Of a stretch of DNA of 64,000 bases, positions 42,697 to 52,435 are shown piece by piece. Location: the NCBI GenBank assembly GCA_012270485.1, contig JAAXIF010000065.1:274673-338672 (forward strand), given 5' to 3'. The notes under the pieces were generated by a model. It worked only from the letters and a program-made list of their open reading frames with translations, searched no databases and was not told the origin of the DNA. The stretch is from Sphingobacteriales bacterium (GTDB taxonomy: Bacteria; Bacteroidota; Bacteroidia; Chitinophagales; Chitinophagaceae). Position numbers and translations under genes: made by a program. Each line of letters starts with the position of its first letter. Position 1 is the stretch's first letter.

Positions 42697-44224
42697 AAAA
42701 AATTGAGTCCCATAAAATGCGCAAGCTCCAAATAACCACCATGATCCCTACGGCAATGAACATGGTTTTCAAAGGAAGCTTCCCCGTTAGCCTTGCGGCT
42801 AATGGTGCTGCTATTAATCCACCAATAATTAATCCTGCAATCACTGGCCAATGAGAGATCCCCAACAAGGAAAAGAAAGTTGCTGCACTTGCCAGCGTTA
42901 CAAAAAACTCCGTAATACTCACAGAGCCTATTACATATCGTGGTGTTCTTCCTTTCAGAATCAAGGTACTGGTTACCAATGGCCCCCAACCACCTCCACC
43001 AAAAGAATCTAAAAAACCTCCAATCGCTCCCAACCATCCTACACGACGAAATTTTTTTTGCTTTCTTTCTTTTTTAAAACCGGTTCTTAAAATGCGCCCC
43101 CCCAGAAATAATGTATAGCCAGCCAATACCGGTTTTATATAATTCGTGTATTGATCGGCCAAAGTTGATAATAAAACCGCACCCAATATCGCTCCAATCA
43201 CACCCGGTATCAATAAGGTTTTGAATAACTTTTTGTTGACATTCCCAAAGCGATAATGACTATACCCCGATGCTGCACTGGAGAACATTTCTGCAGTATG
43301 AATACTACCACTGATGGCAGGAAGTTTGATACCCAGCGACAATAATACAGTAGCAGACACTACACCATAACCCATCCCCAATACGCCATCTACTAATTGT
43401 GCAAGAAAGCCTGCCAATATCATCCAATAAAAAGTACTGTCAAGCGACTGCAGCAGGTTTTTAGATTCATTGAACAATGTGGTAAACGGAATATAGGATA
43501 GTACAAGGTGACCCACAAACATGAAGAAGAAAGCAAACAGAAATCCGGAAGCAATTTTCTTCCATCTTTTTTCTGCAACCGAAAATGTTTTTTGCGGATG
43601 AGGAGACATCACTGATGTGATCTCGTTCAACTTTTTAACTTTCTCAGAAAAATCACCTTTGAGTTGATTTCTGATGTGTTGCATATTATCCAGTAATACA
43701 TCCATTTCATCCGGGATCACTTCCTGTAATGTTTCTTTTACCCTTTTAGCGATCGTTGGAGATTTTCCATTGGTAGAAATGGCAATCTTCAGATTCCCTT
43801 TCTGTACAATAGAGCCTAAATAAAAGTCACAGAGTACCGGCGTATCAGCTACGTTCACCAGAATTTTTCTCGCTTTTGCATCATTCCTGATTTCTTCTGC
43901 TGTAACTATATCATTGACCGCAACAATCACAATATCTGCATCATATAAATCGCCTGAAGAATAACTTTTAGAAACAAGCTCTACACGGTCTTTATCTGCA
44001 GCGATATGTAACAGTTCTTCAGAAAATTGTTTTGCCACGATTCGTATTCTCGTACAAGGTGCATGAGTTAATAGCGCCTGTAGTTTTTCAACTGCTACCG
44101 GACCTCCGCCAACAATCAATACCCTAAGTCTTTCCAATTGAAGAAAAACAGGGAAAAGTCGATTATTCTTTTTACGAACAAAGGATGCAGCATTGCTTGT
44201 ATCTACAGATGCTATCACTTCCAT
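42695..44224 (-). CDS. Met8/CysG-type siroheme synthase fused to TauE/SafE permease
   Basis: A 509-residue fusion. Residues about 18-215 are a precorrin-2 dehydrogenase/sirohydrochlorin ferrochelatase module: LRVLIVGGGPVAVEKL with the NAD glycine motif (39-44), catalytic-type Asp 127 in NVADTP and ISTNGKSP around 149-155. Residues about 228-509 are a seven- to eight-helix TSUP permease with GVLGMGYGVVSATVLLSLGI and FGGGGWGPLVTSTLIL. It follows cysI and the TonB receptor on the minus strand, 1 nt after the receptor stop. It would finish siroheme for CysI and move sulfite or sulfate. The ATG at 44224 is preferred to an upstream ATG at 44257, which lies inside the receptor gene. Confidence 0.88.
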   Translation of the reverse strand: MEVIASVDTSNAASFVRKKNNRLFPVFLQLERLRVLIVGGGPVAVEKLQALLTHAPCTRIRIVAKQFSEELLHIAADKDRVELVSKSYSSGDLYDADIVIVAVNDIVTAEEIRNDAKARKILVNVADTPVLCDFYLGSIVQKGNLKIAISTNGKSPTIAKRVKETLQEVIPDEMDVLLDNMQHIRNQLKGDFSEKVKKLNEITSVMSPHPQKTFSVAEKRWKKIASGFLFAFFFMFVGHLVLSYIPFTTLFNESKNLLQSLDSTFYWMILAGFLAQLVDGVLGMGYGVVSATVLLSLGIKLPAISGSIHTAEMFSSAASGYSHYRFGNVNKKLFKTLLIPGVIGAILGAVLLSTLADQYTNYIKPVLAGYTLFLGGRILRTGFKKERKQKKFRRVGWLGAIGGFLDSFGGGGWGPLVTSTLILKGRTPRYVIGSVSITEFFVTLASAATFFSLLGISHWPVIAGLIIGGLIAAPLAARLTGKLPLKTMFIAVGIMVVIWSLRILWDSIF

Positions 44225-44225
44225 G

Positions 44226-47111
44226 CTATTGTGTTTTTTGTTTAAAATGAGTATCAAAACTGAGTGCTACATAATATAATGCACCAATGGTTGGTCCGGC
44301 TGCATATTGTATGTATCGATGATTAAGAATATTACTGCCTCCAATCTTTATAGTGGTTTTCAACACCGGTAACGCTTGGGTGATTTGTAAATCGATTGTA
44401 CTAAAAGCAGGAATGGCTCCATTGGCCAGCGGGCTTTCCCAATTGAATTGGTCTTGCCATTTCCAAACAAGATTAAATCCGGTATGCTTGAACAAAGCCC
44501 TGTTTCTGAATGACAGATTCGAACTCCAGAGAGGCGTATTGAATCCTGTTACAAAAACATCACGTTCTTTACTTTCATTCAGGTTATTAAAAGTCACATT
44601 ACCCGATACTATAAATTTCTTGTATACAGTATAAATCACACCTGCTGCAGCTCCATAATTATAATACCTGTTCTTTGCATTGGTGTATACACGATACCGT
44701 GTTTGTCTGGAACGGTTAGATGCCAGCATAGCAATGACAGCAGCATCTGAACCAACTTTCACTGTATTGTTTTCCGGTACAGCAACCTCAACCTGTCCTA
44801 AAAAACCATCATACTCATTCGCATAAGCTTCTATATCTAAGACCAAACGATTTTTGAATAACACACTTTTATATCCTACTTCAAATGAGTTAATTCTTTC
44901 AGGTCTTGTTGCAGACAAACTTGTTATCTGTAGTAAATCTCTATTTTTCAGTGCTGCATTATTAGCGGTTAGTCCTGCAGCAACATCTCTATTTACTGCC
45001 GCATTAAATGTATTGACAGAACTGAGTGTATACGAATTATCAAGATAGCCCAATCCTTCATTGATATAAGGTAAGCCGCCCACTCTTCTTACATTTCCAT
45101 TATTCACGAAAGAAACAGCTTCAAATAAAGCGGGAAATCTGTATCCATTTTGAAATGCAACCCTGAAGTGATGTTGTTGAGCATGTGAATACACTAGCGC
45201 AATTCTGGGATTCAACTTCGGAGAGAATTCGGGATTATTATCCCATCTTAATGAAGTTGTTAGCTTTAGGTTTTGATCAAAAAAAGTTTTAGTTCCCTGT
45301 ACAAACAATCCATACTTTGAATACGTAACAGGGTCTCCAAAAGATCCATCACTCAACGGTTTACTTCTATCTGCTAACGCTCTTGAAAAATCTACAAAAT
45401 TATTACCATCCGGTATCACTTCATACAAACGATAGTCTGCACCAACTAAAAGCTGTATGAATTTAATTTTAGAACGCAAGTCCCATTGCACATCTCCATG
45501 ATACATTCTGCTATGCTGTGAAAGCCATGCACCACCGGTTACCGGAGCTCCCGTTATGCCTGAATTGAGATGATCCCAATTGTTGATACCAATGATCGCC
45601 TTTTTTAATTGATCAAATGCCGCTGTTCCGGGTAATACTCTTCCGGCATCTGCAGCGGTTCTGGCACTAGACATTGCGGCAGGAAGTGAAAGACCATTGT
45701 TGAGTTGCAGTTGTAATTCATTTCTGAAACGATCTCTCCAGGCATTATTGGAAAGATGCGTTAACTCAAGATTGTCGGCCAATGGTTTTACATTATAAGA
45801 ATCGCCGGTATTTTCAAGAGATACATACGCGCGTGCTGAAAGAGAACCGGATTTAAACTCCAGTTTATGATTTTGGATGGAAGTATTGTCCAGTTGTATT
45901 TTATTACCACGTTGAAAGATGCCATCCATTTGACCAAATCGATAGGTATATGATAATAAAGCTCCTTTCGAAAATTTATGATACAATGAGAGATCGAATT
46001 TGATATTCTCTACGGTTGGATTGGTGAGATCTTTCTCCCAATAACCCGTTCGGCGTACCAAAAAAGATTTATTGGGACCATTGTAGTTGATACCGGAAAT
46101 GGTAACAGCATTGTTATTCTCATCGCCGTATTTATTCCAAGCATCATACGCCACATTACTGTTCCCCGATAATTCTGGATACAATGGATTGGCAGTATTC
46201 AAAGTATTGGGATTTTGATCTGTTCTTGTATTGGAATCCCAATCCGTCGCTTTGAGGTAACCGGCGTTCACTTTAAAACCCCATTTGTTTTTCCAGGTTT
46301 GCGCAAAACGAATGGCTGTTTCTGTTAAAACGGAGGGAACTCTGTCTTTTCCATCCACATGATTCACGCCTGTTTTTTGATAGATGCTCAATCCGGGATA
46401 TCGAAAAGGATCCTTAGTGGTAATATTTGCCATTCCATTGATTGCATTCATACCATATAAAGCAGATGCTGCTCCCGGTGTTACTTCAACGTTTTCTACA
46501 TCCAGTTCAGTGGGACCTACCGAGTTGCCCAACGACACACCTAATGTTGCTGCTTGCACATCAACGCCATCCACCAACTGAACAAAACGAAAATTATTAG
46601 GTACGTTAAAGCCTCTGGTATTCGGCACTTTGAATGTGATACTGGAAGTTGTCAGTTGAACTCCTTTTAAGTTTTCCAGTGCATCATAAAAACTTGGAGC
46701 AGCAGCTTCTTTGATAGCAGATAAACTTAACTTCTCAATACTTACTGGTGATTTCAAAATATTTTCAGGAACCCTGGAAGCAGTAACCACCACCAATCCG
46801 GCATATACATTTTGAACGTTGAGAGAAAGTGTGATGGGCTTATCAGCATTACTGATCACAAATTCCTGCGACTCATAACCGATGGAACTGATCTGTAATG
46901 TAAATGGCGGCTTCAAAGTTGTCTTAATCTGAAAGCTGCCATCATCTTTTGCTACCGTGAACGTGTTGGTTTGTTTAATACGTACAACGGCACCACTCAA
47001 AGCTGTTTCCTGTTGGGCATCTTTCAAGATTCCTGAATACGTATACAAATCCTGCGACATGACTGTCATTGAGAAAGTGAAGAAAGAAATAAATATAAAT
47101 AATAATTTCAT
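44226..47111 (-). CDS. TonB-dependent outer-membrane receptor in sulfate-assimilation cluster
   Basis: A 961-residue receptor: signal peptide (1-19), carboxypeptidase-regulatory-like beta domain (about 22-105, YSGILKDAQQETALSGAVVRI), plug (about 115-250, with ALYGMNAINGMANITTKDP) and a 22-strand-type barrel with a terminal aromatic-rich LYYVALSFDTHF. There is no SusD partner. Its place between cysI and the siroheme/TauE fusion suggests uptake of a sulfur compound or of a siroheme-related metal chelate. The ligand is unknown. Confidence 0.9.
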   Translation of the reverse strand: MKLLFIFISFFTFSMTVMSQDLYTYSGILKDAQQETALSGAVVRIKQTNTFTVAKDDGSFQIKTTLKPPFTLQISSIGYESQEFVISNADKPITLSLNVQNVYAGLVVVTASRVPENILKSPVSIEKLSLSAIKEAAAPSFYDALENLKGVQLTTSSITFKVPNTRGFNVPNNFRFVQLVDGVDVQAATLGVSLGNSVGPTELDVENVEVTPGAASALYGMNAINGMANITTKDPFRYPGLSIYQKTGVNHVDGKDRVPSVLTETAIRFAQTWKNKWGFKVNAGYLKATDWDSNTRTDQNPNTLNTANPLYPELSGNSNVAYDAWNKYGDENNNAVTISGINYNGPNKSFLVRRTGYWEKDLTNPTVENIKFDLSLYHKFSKGALLSYTYRFGQMDGIFQRGNKIQLDNTSIQNHKLEFKSGSLSARAYVSLENTGDSYNVKPLADNLELTHLSNNAWRDRFRNELQLQLNNGLSLPAAMSSARTAADAGRVLPGTAAFDQLKKAIIGINNWDHLNSGITGAPVTGGAWLSQHSRMYHGDVQWDLRSKIKFIQLLVGADYRLYEVIPDGNNFVDFSRALADRSKPLSDGSFGDPVTYSKYGLFVQGTKTFFDQNLKLTTSLRWDNNPEFSPKLNPRIALVYSHAQQHHFRVAFQNGYRFPALFEAVSFVNNGNVRRVGGLPYINEGLGYLDNSYTLSSVNTFNAAVNRDVAAGLTANNAALKNRDLLQITSLSATRPERINSFEVGYKSVLFKNRLVLDIEAYANEYDGFLGQVEVAVPENNTVKVGSDAAVIAMLASNRSRQTRYRVYTNAKNRYYNYGAAAGVIYTVYKKFIVSGNVTFNNLNESKERDVFVTGFNTPLWSSNLSFRNRALFKHTGFNLVWKWQDQFNWESPLANGAIPAFSTIDLQITQALPVLKTTIKIGGSNILNHRYIQYAAGPTIGALYYVALSFDTHFKQKTQ

Positions 47112-47215
47112 TAGTCTATTGATTTAGTAGGATATTATGTTAAAAATATTGCTATCCCGAACAACATCGACATTTACTATCCCGATAGGGATTCAGTATC
47201 CAATTTTGAAAACGA
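47112..47215 (-). promoter_or_regulatory. Upstream region of TonB receptor gene with repeated CTATCCCGA
   Basis: CTATCCCGA occurs at 47152-47160 and 47177-47185, 25 nt apart; the second copy is part of a small palindrome ATCCC-GATA-GGGAT (47179-47192). On the minus strand TATTTTTA lies closer to the gene. The repeat spacing suits a regulator site, but no family can be named. Confidence 0.35.
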
Positions 47216-48886
47216 CTATGACGCATGTAATACCTCCTTCAAAATAAAATCACCAAAGCGGTCACCCTTGTTACGTTGATCGGCATATTGTTGAAACAAT
47301 TGATCCAATACTGCTAAAATTTCAGTCTCTCCCAACTGTTCTTTATACTTCACATTCAAACGTGTTCCTTCGCGGTCTCCGCCAATATGTAAATTATAAT
47401 GCCCTGGAGAAGTACCTACTAAACCAATCTCTGCCGCATAAGGTCTTGCACAACCATTCGGACAACCGGTCATCCGCAATACAATATCTTCAGATGATAA
47501 GCCATGCTTGATCAGTAAGGGTTCTATTTTCGTAATGAGATCCGGTAAATAACGTTGTGCTTCTGCCAATGCCAATGGACAGGTAGGCAATGCCACACAG
47601 GCAATTGCGTTTTTCCGAATCGATGAAATATCTTCATCACGTTCAAGAATACCATGTTGTTCTAAAATAACTTCAATCTCGTTTTTATCCTGTGGTAAAA
47701 TATCACTGATGATGACATTCTGATTACTGGTAAAACGAAAAACAGATTTACCGGTTGTTGCAATTTCCAGCAGTGCTTTTTGCAAGGGGGTCGGACCTTC
47801 ATTGGTAACTCTTCCGTTTTCAACAAATAAAGTATAATGCCAACTACCTTTATAATCCTGCATCCATCCATAACGATCTTTTCGTGCAGTGAATTGATAC
47901 GGTTGAATTGCTTCCAATTCAAATCCGCAACGCTTCTCCAATTCCTTACGAAAAACTTCAACACCCATATTATCCAATGTATACTTTAATCTGGCCAGTT
48001 TTCTGTCTGACCGATTTCCATAATCACGCTGAATGGTCAATACCTCATATACCGCTTTTAAAGTTTGTTCTTCACCTCTGGCAAAACCAATAACAGTAGC
48101 TAGTCTGGCATAGGTATCCGGATTACCATGTGTGGTAGACAAACCTCCACCCACTGCAATATTAAAACCGATCAATTCATTGTTTTCGATGATTGCGATA
48201 AGACCCAGGTCATTGGTCAACACATCTACATCGTTATTGGGTGGAATAGCAATACCGATCTTAAATTTTCTGGGTAAATAACGATCTTGATACAACGGAT
48301 CCTGTTCATCATACTCCGCTATCTTTTCTTCATCCAGCCAGATCTCATAAAATGCCCTTGTCTTTGGCAATAACAACTTGCTGATCTTGTCTGCATAAGC
48401 ATGTACCTGTTCATGAATGTCCGATTCAGCCGGATGACTGGTACAAGCTACATTTCGGTTCACATCACCACAAGCAGCAATCGAATCCAGCTGAACCTTA
48501 TTGAATGATTGAAGCGTGGGTTTTATCTGATGCTTGAGAATACCATGTAATTGTATGGTTTGCCGAGTAGTGATCTTAATGATACCGGTAGAATATTGTC
48601 CGGCCACATGATGCGCTGCAATCCATTGATCTGCGGTCATGAATCCACCCGGTATCCGCAAGCGGATCATGAATGAATATAGTTTATCCAATTTTTTTGC
48701 AGCTCTTTCCTCGCGCAAGTCACGATCATCCTGTTCATACATACCATGAAACTTGATCAATGCATGATCCTGTTCACGAACAGCGCCTGTGATCTCATCT
48801 GTTAAACTCTCTTTTAATGTTCCCCGCAAACCCTCACTTTTGGTTTTGATGGATTCGATGGGTGATAATTTTTTTTCTGCAGCCAT
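47216..48886 (-). CDS. cysI: Sulfite reductase hemoprotein (beta) subunit
   Basis: A 556-residue siroheme/[4Fe-4S] enzyme reducing sulfite to sulfide with six electrons. The cluster/siroheme cysteines are visible as CVALPTCPLALAEAQRY (about 430-446) and MTGCPNGCARPY (about 477-488). Two sulfite/nitrite reductase ferredoxin-like halves are present, with the RIPGGFMTADQW and TTRQTIQLHGI segments. It is 32 nt downstream of cysJ on the same strand, which argues for the NADPH type with CysJ as electron donor. Confidence 0.93.
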   Translation of the reverse strand: MAAEKKLSPIESIKTKSEGLRGTLKESLTDEITGAVREQDHALIKFHGMYEQDDRDLREERAAKKLDKLYSFMIRLRIPGGFMTADQWIAAHHVAGQYSTGIIKITTRQTIQLHGILKHQIKPTLQSFNKVQLDSIAACGDVNRNVACTSHPAESDIHEQVHAYADKISKLLLPKTRAFYEIWLDEEKIAEYDEQDPLYQDRYLPRKFKIGIAIPPNNDVDVLTNDLGLIAIIENNELIGFNIAVGGGLSTTHGNPDTYARLATVIGFARGEEQTLKAVYEVLTIQRDYGNRSDRKLARLKYTLDNMGVEVFRKELEKRCGFELEAIQPYQFTARKDRYGWMQDYKGSWHYTLFVENGRVTNEGPTPLQKALLEIATTGKSVFRFTSNQNVIISDILPQDKNEIEVILEQHGILERDEDISSIRKNAIACVALPTCPLALAEAQRYLPDLITKIEPLLIKHGLSSEDIVLRMTGCPNGCARPYAAEIGLVGTSPGHYNLHIGGDREGTRLNVKYKEQLGETEILAVLDQLFQQYADQRNKGDRFGDFILKEVLHAS

Positions 48887-48918
48887 ATTTGTGAATGGTG
48901 AATGGTCAATAATGAATT

Positions 48919-50604
48919 TTAATAGAGATCTTTTGCGTATCGTTCTTCTTTTTTCAATTTTTCTAAGTATGCAATAGCTGTTTCATGGGTGCCATCGGTG
49001 GCTTTTGCAAAAACCTGTAACAATGCTGCTTCTATTTCTTTTCCTGCCGGCTCTTTTTCACCACAGAGATAGAGACTGGCTCCGCCTTCCAACCAATGAA
49101 ATAATTCAACACCTTGCTCAATGATCTTCTGTGAGAGTGTTACATAATTTTCTGCCCCATTTTTAAAAGACAAATGAATACGCGTAAGCGTCTCTGTTTC
49201 AAACCAGGCCTGCCATTCAGTTTGGTATAAAAAATCAGTCGTGAACCGGTCTTCACTAAAGAATAACCAGTTCCTTCCGATTGAGCCTGTGGCATCTCTT
49301 TCTGCTACAAAAGACCGAAAAGGTGCAATACCTGTACCCGGGCCGATCATGATGATATCTTTATCAGCAGCAGGTAAACGAAATCGCTTGTTTGGCTGAA
49401 TGAAAAATTGAATACGATCTCCCTCCTGTTTACTTTCCAAAAATTGTGTACACAATCCTTTTTCTACACCGTTATCTGTTTCAAAAACATCTTGCAATAC
49501 GGTGATATGTACTTCGTTGTTATGCGCAACGGGAGATGAAGCAATATTATAAATACGCGGAACGATCTGTGTCAATCCCTCAACAACTTTTAAAAATTGT
49601 TCTTTTGATGAAACAGGGTATTGTTGTAACAATGACAAAAGATCTGTTTTCTGTACATTGATCTCTTGTCCTACAGTAGTTGCATAATGCTTCACTGATT
49701 TATCTAATAAGTATCGAATATTCAGCTTTGCAATAAGTAATTCAACAATGCTGTAAGATTCGCCTTTGTAATCAATTTTTGTATCCGGAGCTACACCCGT
49801 TAAGGACAATATTTGCTGAACCAATTGCTCATCATTCTTTGGTACAATACCGATAGAATCTCCTGAAAGAAACTCAATGCCATCAGCAGCTAATTCAATA
49901 TGGTATACTTTTTTAGCAGATCCTTTTGCAGTTAAATTGATGTTCGTGAGAACAGTCCCTTCATAGTATTGCTTACCTACCGTTTTTGGGGTTTCAACAG
50001 GTTTGTTAGTAACAACGGTCTTTATTGCTGTTGTATGAAGATTAGCAATCAATTGATCAAACCACGCATGTGCATCGGTTTCATAATCCAGATCACATTT
50101 TTGTAAGGGCGCAATTCTTTGTCCGCCTAAATATTCAAACTGTTTATCTACATCTTCCCCGGTCTTACAAAACAATGGATAGGCTGTATCACCCAATGCC
50201 AATACAGCATACTTCAATTGTGGTAGTTTGAATCCGTTATGATGAATATGATCATAAAACTTTTTGGCGCCAATAGGTGGTTCACCATCGCCTTGTGTAC
50301 TGATCACAGTAATAAAGTATTCTTCTTTCGGTAATTCGGTGAGTTTGTATTGATCGAGTGAAGCCAACTTTACGGTGATTCCTTTTTTCTTGGCTTTCCC
50401 AGCCAGATCAGTTGCTAATTTTTTAGCATTACCTGTTTCTGTTCCATAAGCAATGGTGATCTTTTGTGTAATGCTCGAAGTATTGGTATTGGGCAAAGGA
50501 TTAGCTACCAATGCGGATAAATAACCATTTACCCAAATCAATTCTTCTTTACTGAGCTGACCGATCAGTTCTGATAATACTTTGAATTTAGGCTCTGCTA
50601 ACAT
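48919..50604 (-). CDS. cysJ: NADPH-sulfite reductase flavoprotein (alpha) subunit
   Basis: 561 residues. A flavodoxin domain (about 48-190, ITIAYGTETGNAKKLATDL) is followed by the connecting FAD-binding region (RIYNIASSPVAHNNEVHITV) and an NADPH-binding part (IMIGPGTGIAPFRSFVAERD). It passes electrons from NADPH through FAD and FMN to CysI. The start overlaps the preceding methyltransferase gene by 17 nt, so the two are translationally linked. Confidence 0.92.
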   Translation of the reverse strand: MLAEPKFKVLSELIGQLSKEELIWVNGYLSALVANPLPNTNTSSITQKITIAYGTETGNAKKLATDLAGKAKKKGITVKLASLDQYKLTELPKEEYFITVISTQGDGEPPIGAKKFYDHIHHNGFKLPQLKYAVLALGDTAYPLFCKTGEDVDKQFEYLGGQRIAPLQKCDLDYETDAHAWFDQLIANLHTTAIKTVVTNKPVETPKTVGKQYYEGTVLTNINLTAKGSAKKVYHIELAADGIEFLSGDSIGIVPKNDEQLVQQILSLTGVAPDTKIDYKGESYSIVELLIAKLNIRYLLDKSVKHYATTVGQEINVQKTDLLSLLQQYPVSSKEQFLKVVEGLTQIVPRIYNIASSPVAHNNEVHITVLQDVFETDNGVEKGLCTQFLESKQEGDRIQFFIQPNKRFRLPAADKDIIMIGPGTGIAPFRSFVAERDATGSIGRNWLFFSEDRFTTDFLYQTEWQAWFETETLTRIHLSFKNGAENYVTLSQKIIEQGVELFHWLEGGASLYLCGEKEPAGKEIEAALLQVFAKATDGTHETAIAYLEKLKKEERYAKDLY

Positions 50605-51442
50605 GTCTTTTTCCCTTTACTGTTTCTTCTAATTGCGATACACGTCCTGTCAATGGTTCAAAATAGTGAGCAGTACTATCCACATTAGGTAGCCATGCAA
50701 ATTGTTCATGCAATGCCACTACTTTACCAATGATGACCAAAGCAGGTGATCGAAATTTTTTGTCTTTCAGTGTATCATCATATGCATATAAGCCGGTAGT
50801 ATGAATTTGTTGCAATGGCGTAGTGGCTTGTTCTATCACAGCTAATAATTTTGAAGGATCGATCTTGTATTCTGTGAACTTTTGAACAACAATGGATAAG
50901 GTTTCGCCCGACATATAAAAAACCAATGTATCATCCGTTTGTGCCAATTCTTTCCAAACATCTTCCGAAACGATATCCGATTTGTAATAGGTCAGCAAAC
51001 GTACACCCACTGATAAACCTCTTGCTGTTAAAGGGATGCCCGCATAGGCTGCCGCTCCCAAAGCTGCGGTAACACCCGGAACGATCTCATAAGGTATACC
51101 ATACCGTACCAATGTTTCTAATTCATCCAATACATTGGAAAAGATGCTGGTGTCCCCACCTTTTAAACGGACCACTGTCTTGTATTTTTCAGCATAAGAC
51201 ACCAACATTTCATTGATACTTTGTTGTGGGGTTGAGATACCACGTCTACATTGCTTGCCAACATAAATGATCATTGCTTCCTTGCGAACATATGTTTCCA
51301 AAATTTCTTTACTCACCAAACGATCTGTTAACACTACATCGGCTTCTTGTAACCAGCGCACTGTTTTCAGGGTCACCAGTTCAGGATCACCCGAACCTGC
51401 AGATGCAAGAATTACTTTGCCATAGTTTTTATTCAAACTCAT
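50588..51442 (-). CDS. cobA: Uroporphyrinogen-III C-methyltransferase
   Basis: A 284-residue SUMT: makes precorrin-2 from uroporphyrinogen III with two SAM molecules, the entry to siroheme. It shows ASAGSGDPELVTLKTVRWLQ (10-30, in two overlapping parts), VVRLKGGDTSIFSN and PGVTAALGAAAYAGIPLTARG. It is adjacent to cysJ and cysI, whose cofactor it helps make. The Met8-type module needed next is in the fusion at 42695-44224. Confidence 0.92.
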   Translation of the reverse strand: MSLNKNYGKVILASAGSGDPELVTLKTVRWLQEADVVLTDRLVSKEILETYVRKEAMIIYVGKQCRRGISTPQQSINEMLVSYAEKYKTVVRLKGGDTSIFSNVLDELETLVRYGIPYEIVPGVTAALGAAAYAGIPLTARGLSVGVRLLTYYKSDIVSEDVWKELAQTDDTLVFYMSGETLSIVVQKFTEYKIDPSKLLAVIEQATTPLQQIHTTGLYAYDDTLKDKKFRSPALVIIGKVVALHEQFAWLPNVDSTAHYFEPLTGRVSQLEETVKGKRHVSRA

Positions 51443-51474
51443 TGTCTACTTTTTTAGTAGATTATTAATTGCTG

Positions 51475-51505
51475 AAAAAGGAGAAGCTTTACTATACTTC
51501 TCCTT
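51475..51505 (-). terminator. Terminator between cysK and cobA
   Basis: On the minus strand AAGGAGAAG pairs with CTTCTCCTT around a ~10-nt loop, followed by TTTC. It may reduce transcription from the SAM-controlled cysH-cysK part into cobA-cysJ-cysI, or a second promoter may exist downstream. Confidence 0.6.
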
Positions 51506-51511
51506 CCATTA

Positions 51512-52423
51512 TTAGAACAAGCCTTCGATGGATAAATATCTTTCCCCCGTATCATAGTTAAAGGTGAGCACTTTTGCACCGGCAGGAATTTCAGCCAGCT
51601 TTTTAGCTACTGCTGCTAAAGAAGCCCCGGAAGACACTCCTAATAAAATACCTTCTTCTTTCGCAGCATGTTGTGCAAATGCAAACGCATCATCTTTACT
51701 TACTTGAATAATACCATCCAATACGGAAGTATTTAAAATGGAAGGCACAAAACCTGCTCCAATTCCCTGCAAGGGATGTGGTGAAGGAGTACCTCCACTC
51801 AGCACCGGCGACAATTCCGGCTCAACAGCAAATACTTTTAGATGGGGGAATTTCTCTTTGAGTATTTCAGCAACACCGGTAATATGTCCACCGGTACCCA
51901 CACCTGTGATAATATAATCCAATCCATCAGGAAAATCCTGTAAGATCTCTTGTGCGGTAGTAGTTCTATGTATAGCAGTATTTGCCGGGTTATCGAATTG
52001 CTGCGGCATCCAGGCGTTGGGTGTTTCCTGAACCAGCTCTGTTGCTTTTTCGATCGCACCTTTCATTCCTTTTTCCCGAGGAGTCAATACAAACTCAGCT
52101 CCATATAATGCCATCAGTCTTCTTCGCTCAATGCTCATACTTTCCGGCATTACTAAAATGATCTTATATCCTTTTACAGCAGCTACCAGTGCTAAACCAA
52201 TACCCGTATTACCACTGGTAGGTTCAATGATCACACTGTCTTTATGCAGTAATCTTTTTTGTTCAGCATCTTCGATCATCGAAAGTGCAATACGGTCTTT
52301 GATACTGGAGCCTGGATTATTCTTTTCTAATTTGATCCATACTTCATGCTGATCTCCAAAAAGTTTATTGATCTTAACATGCGGAGTATTTCCAATGGTG
52401 GCCAAAATGTTATTCGCTTTCAT
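51512..52423 (-). CDS. cysK: Cysteine synthase (O-acetylserine sulfhydrylase)
   Basis: A 303-residue PLP enzyme forming cysteine from O-acetylserine and sulfide. PLP-Lys lies in [15 protein letters not shown] (about 43); the phosphate-binding [10 protein letters not shown] and [13 protein letters not shown] are intact, and a Ser in [10 protein letters not shown] matches the family. Length and motifs suit CysK/CysM; I cannot decide between them without alignment. It is 12 nt after cysE. Confidence 0.93.
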   Translation of the reverse strand: MKANNILATIGNTPHVKINKLFGDQHEVWIKLEKNNPGSSIKDRIALSMIEDAEQKRLLHKDSVIIEPTSGNTGIGLALVAAVKGYKIILVMPESMSIERRRLMALYGAEFVLTPREKGMKGAIEKATELVQETPNAWMPQQFDNPANTAIHRTTTAQEILQDFPDGLDYIITGVGTGGHITGVAEILKEKFPHLKVFAVEPELSPVLSGGTPSPHPLQGIGAGFVPSILNTSVLDGIIQVSKDDAFAFAQHAAKEEGILLGVSSGASLAAVAKKLAEIPAGAKVLTFNYDTGERYLSIEGLF

Positions 52424-52435
52424 CTTTTTTTATTT

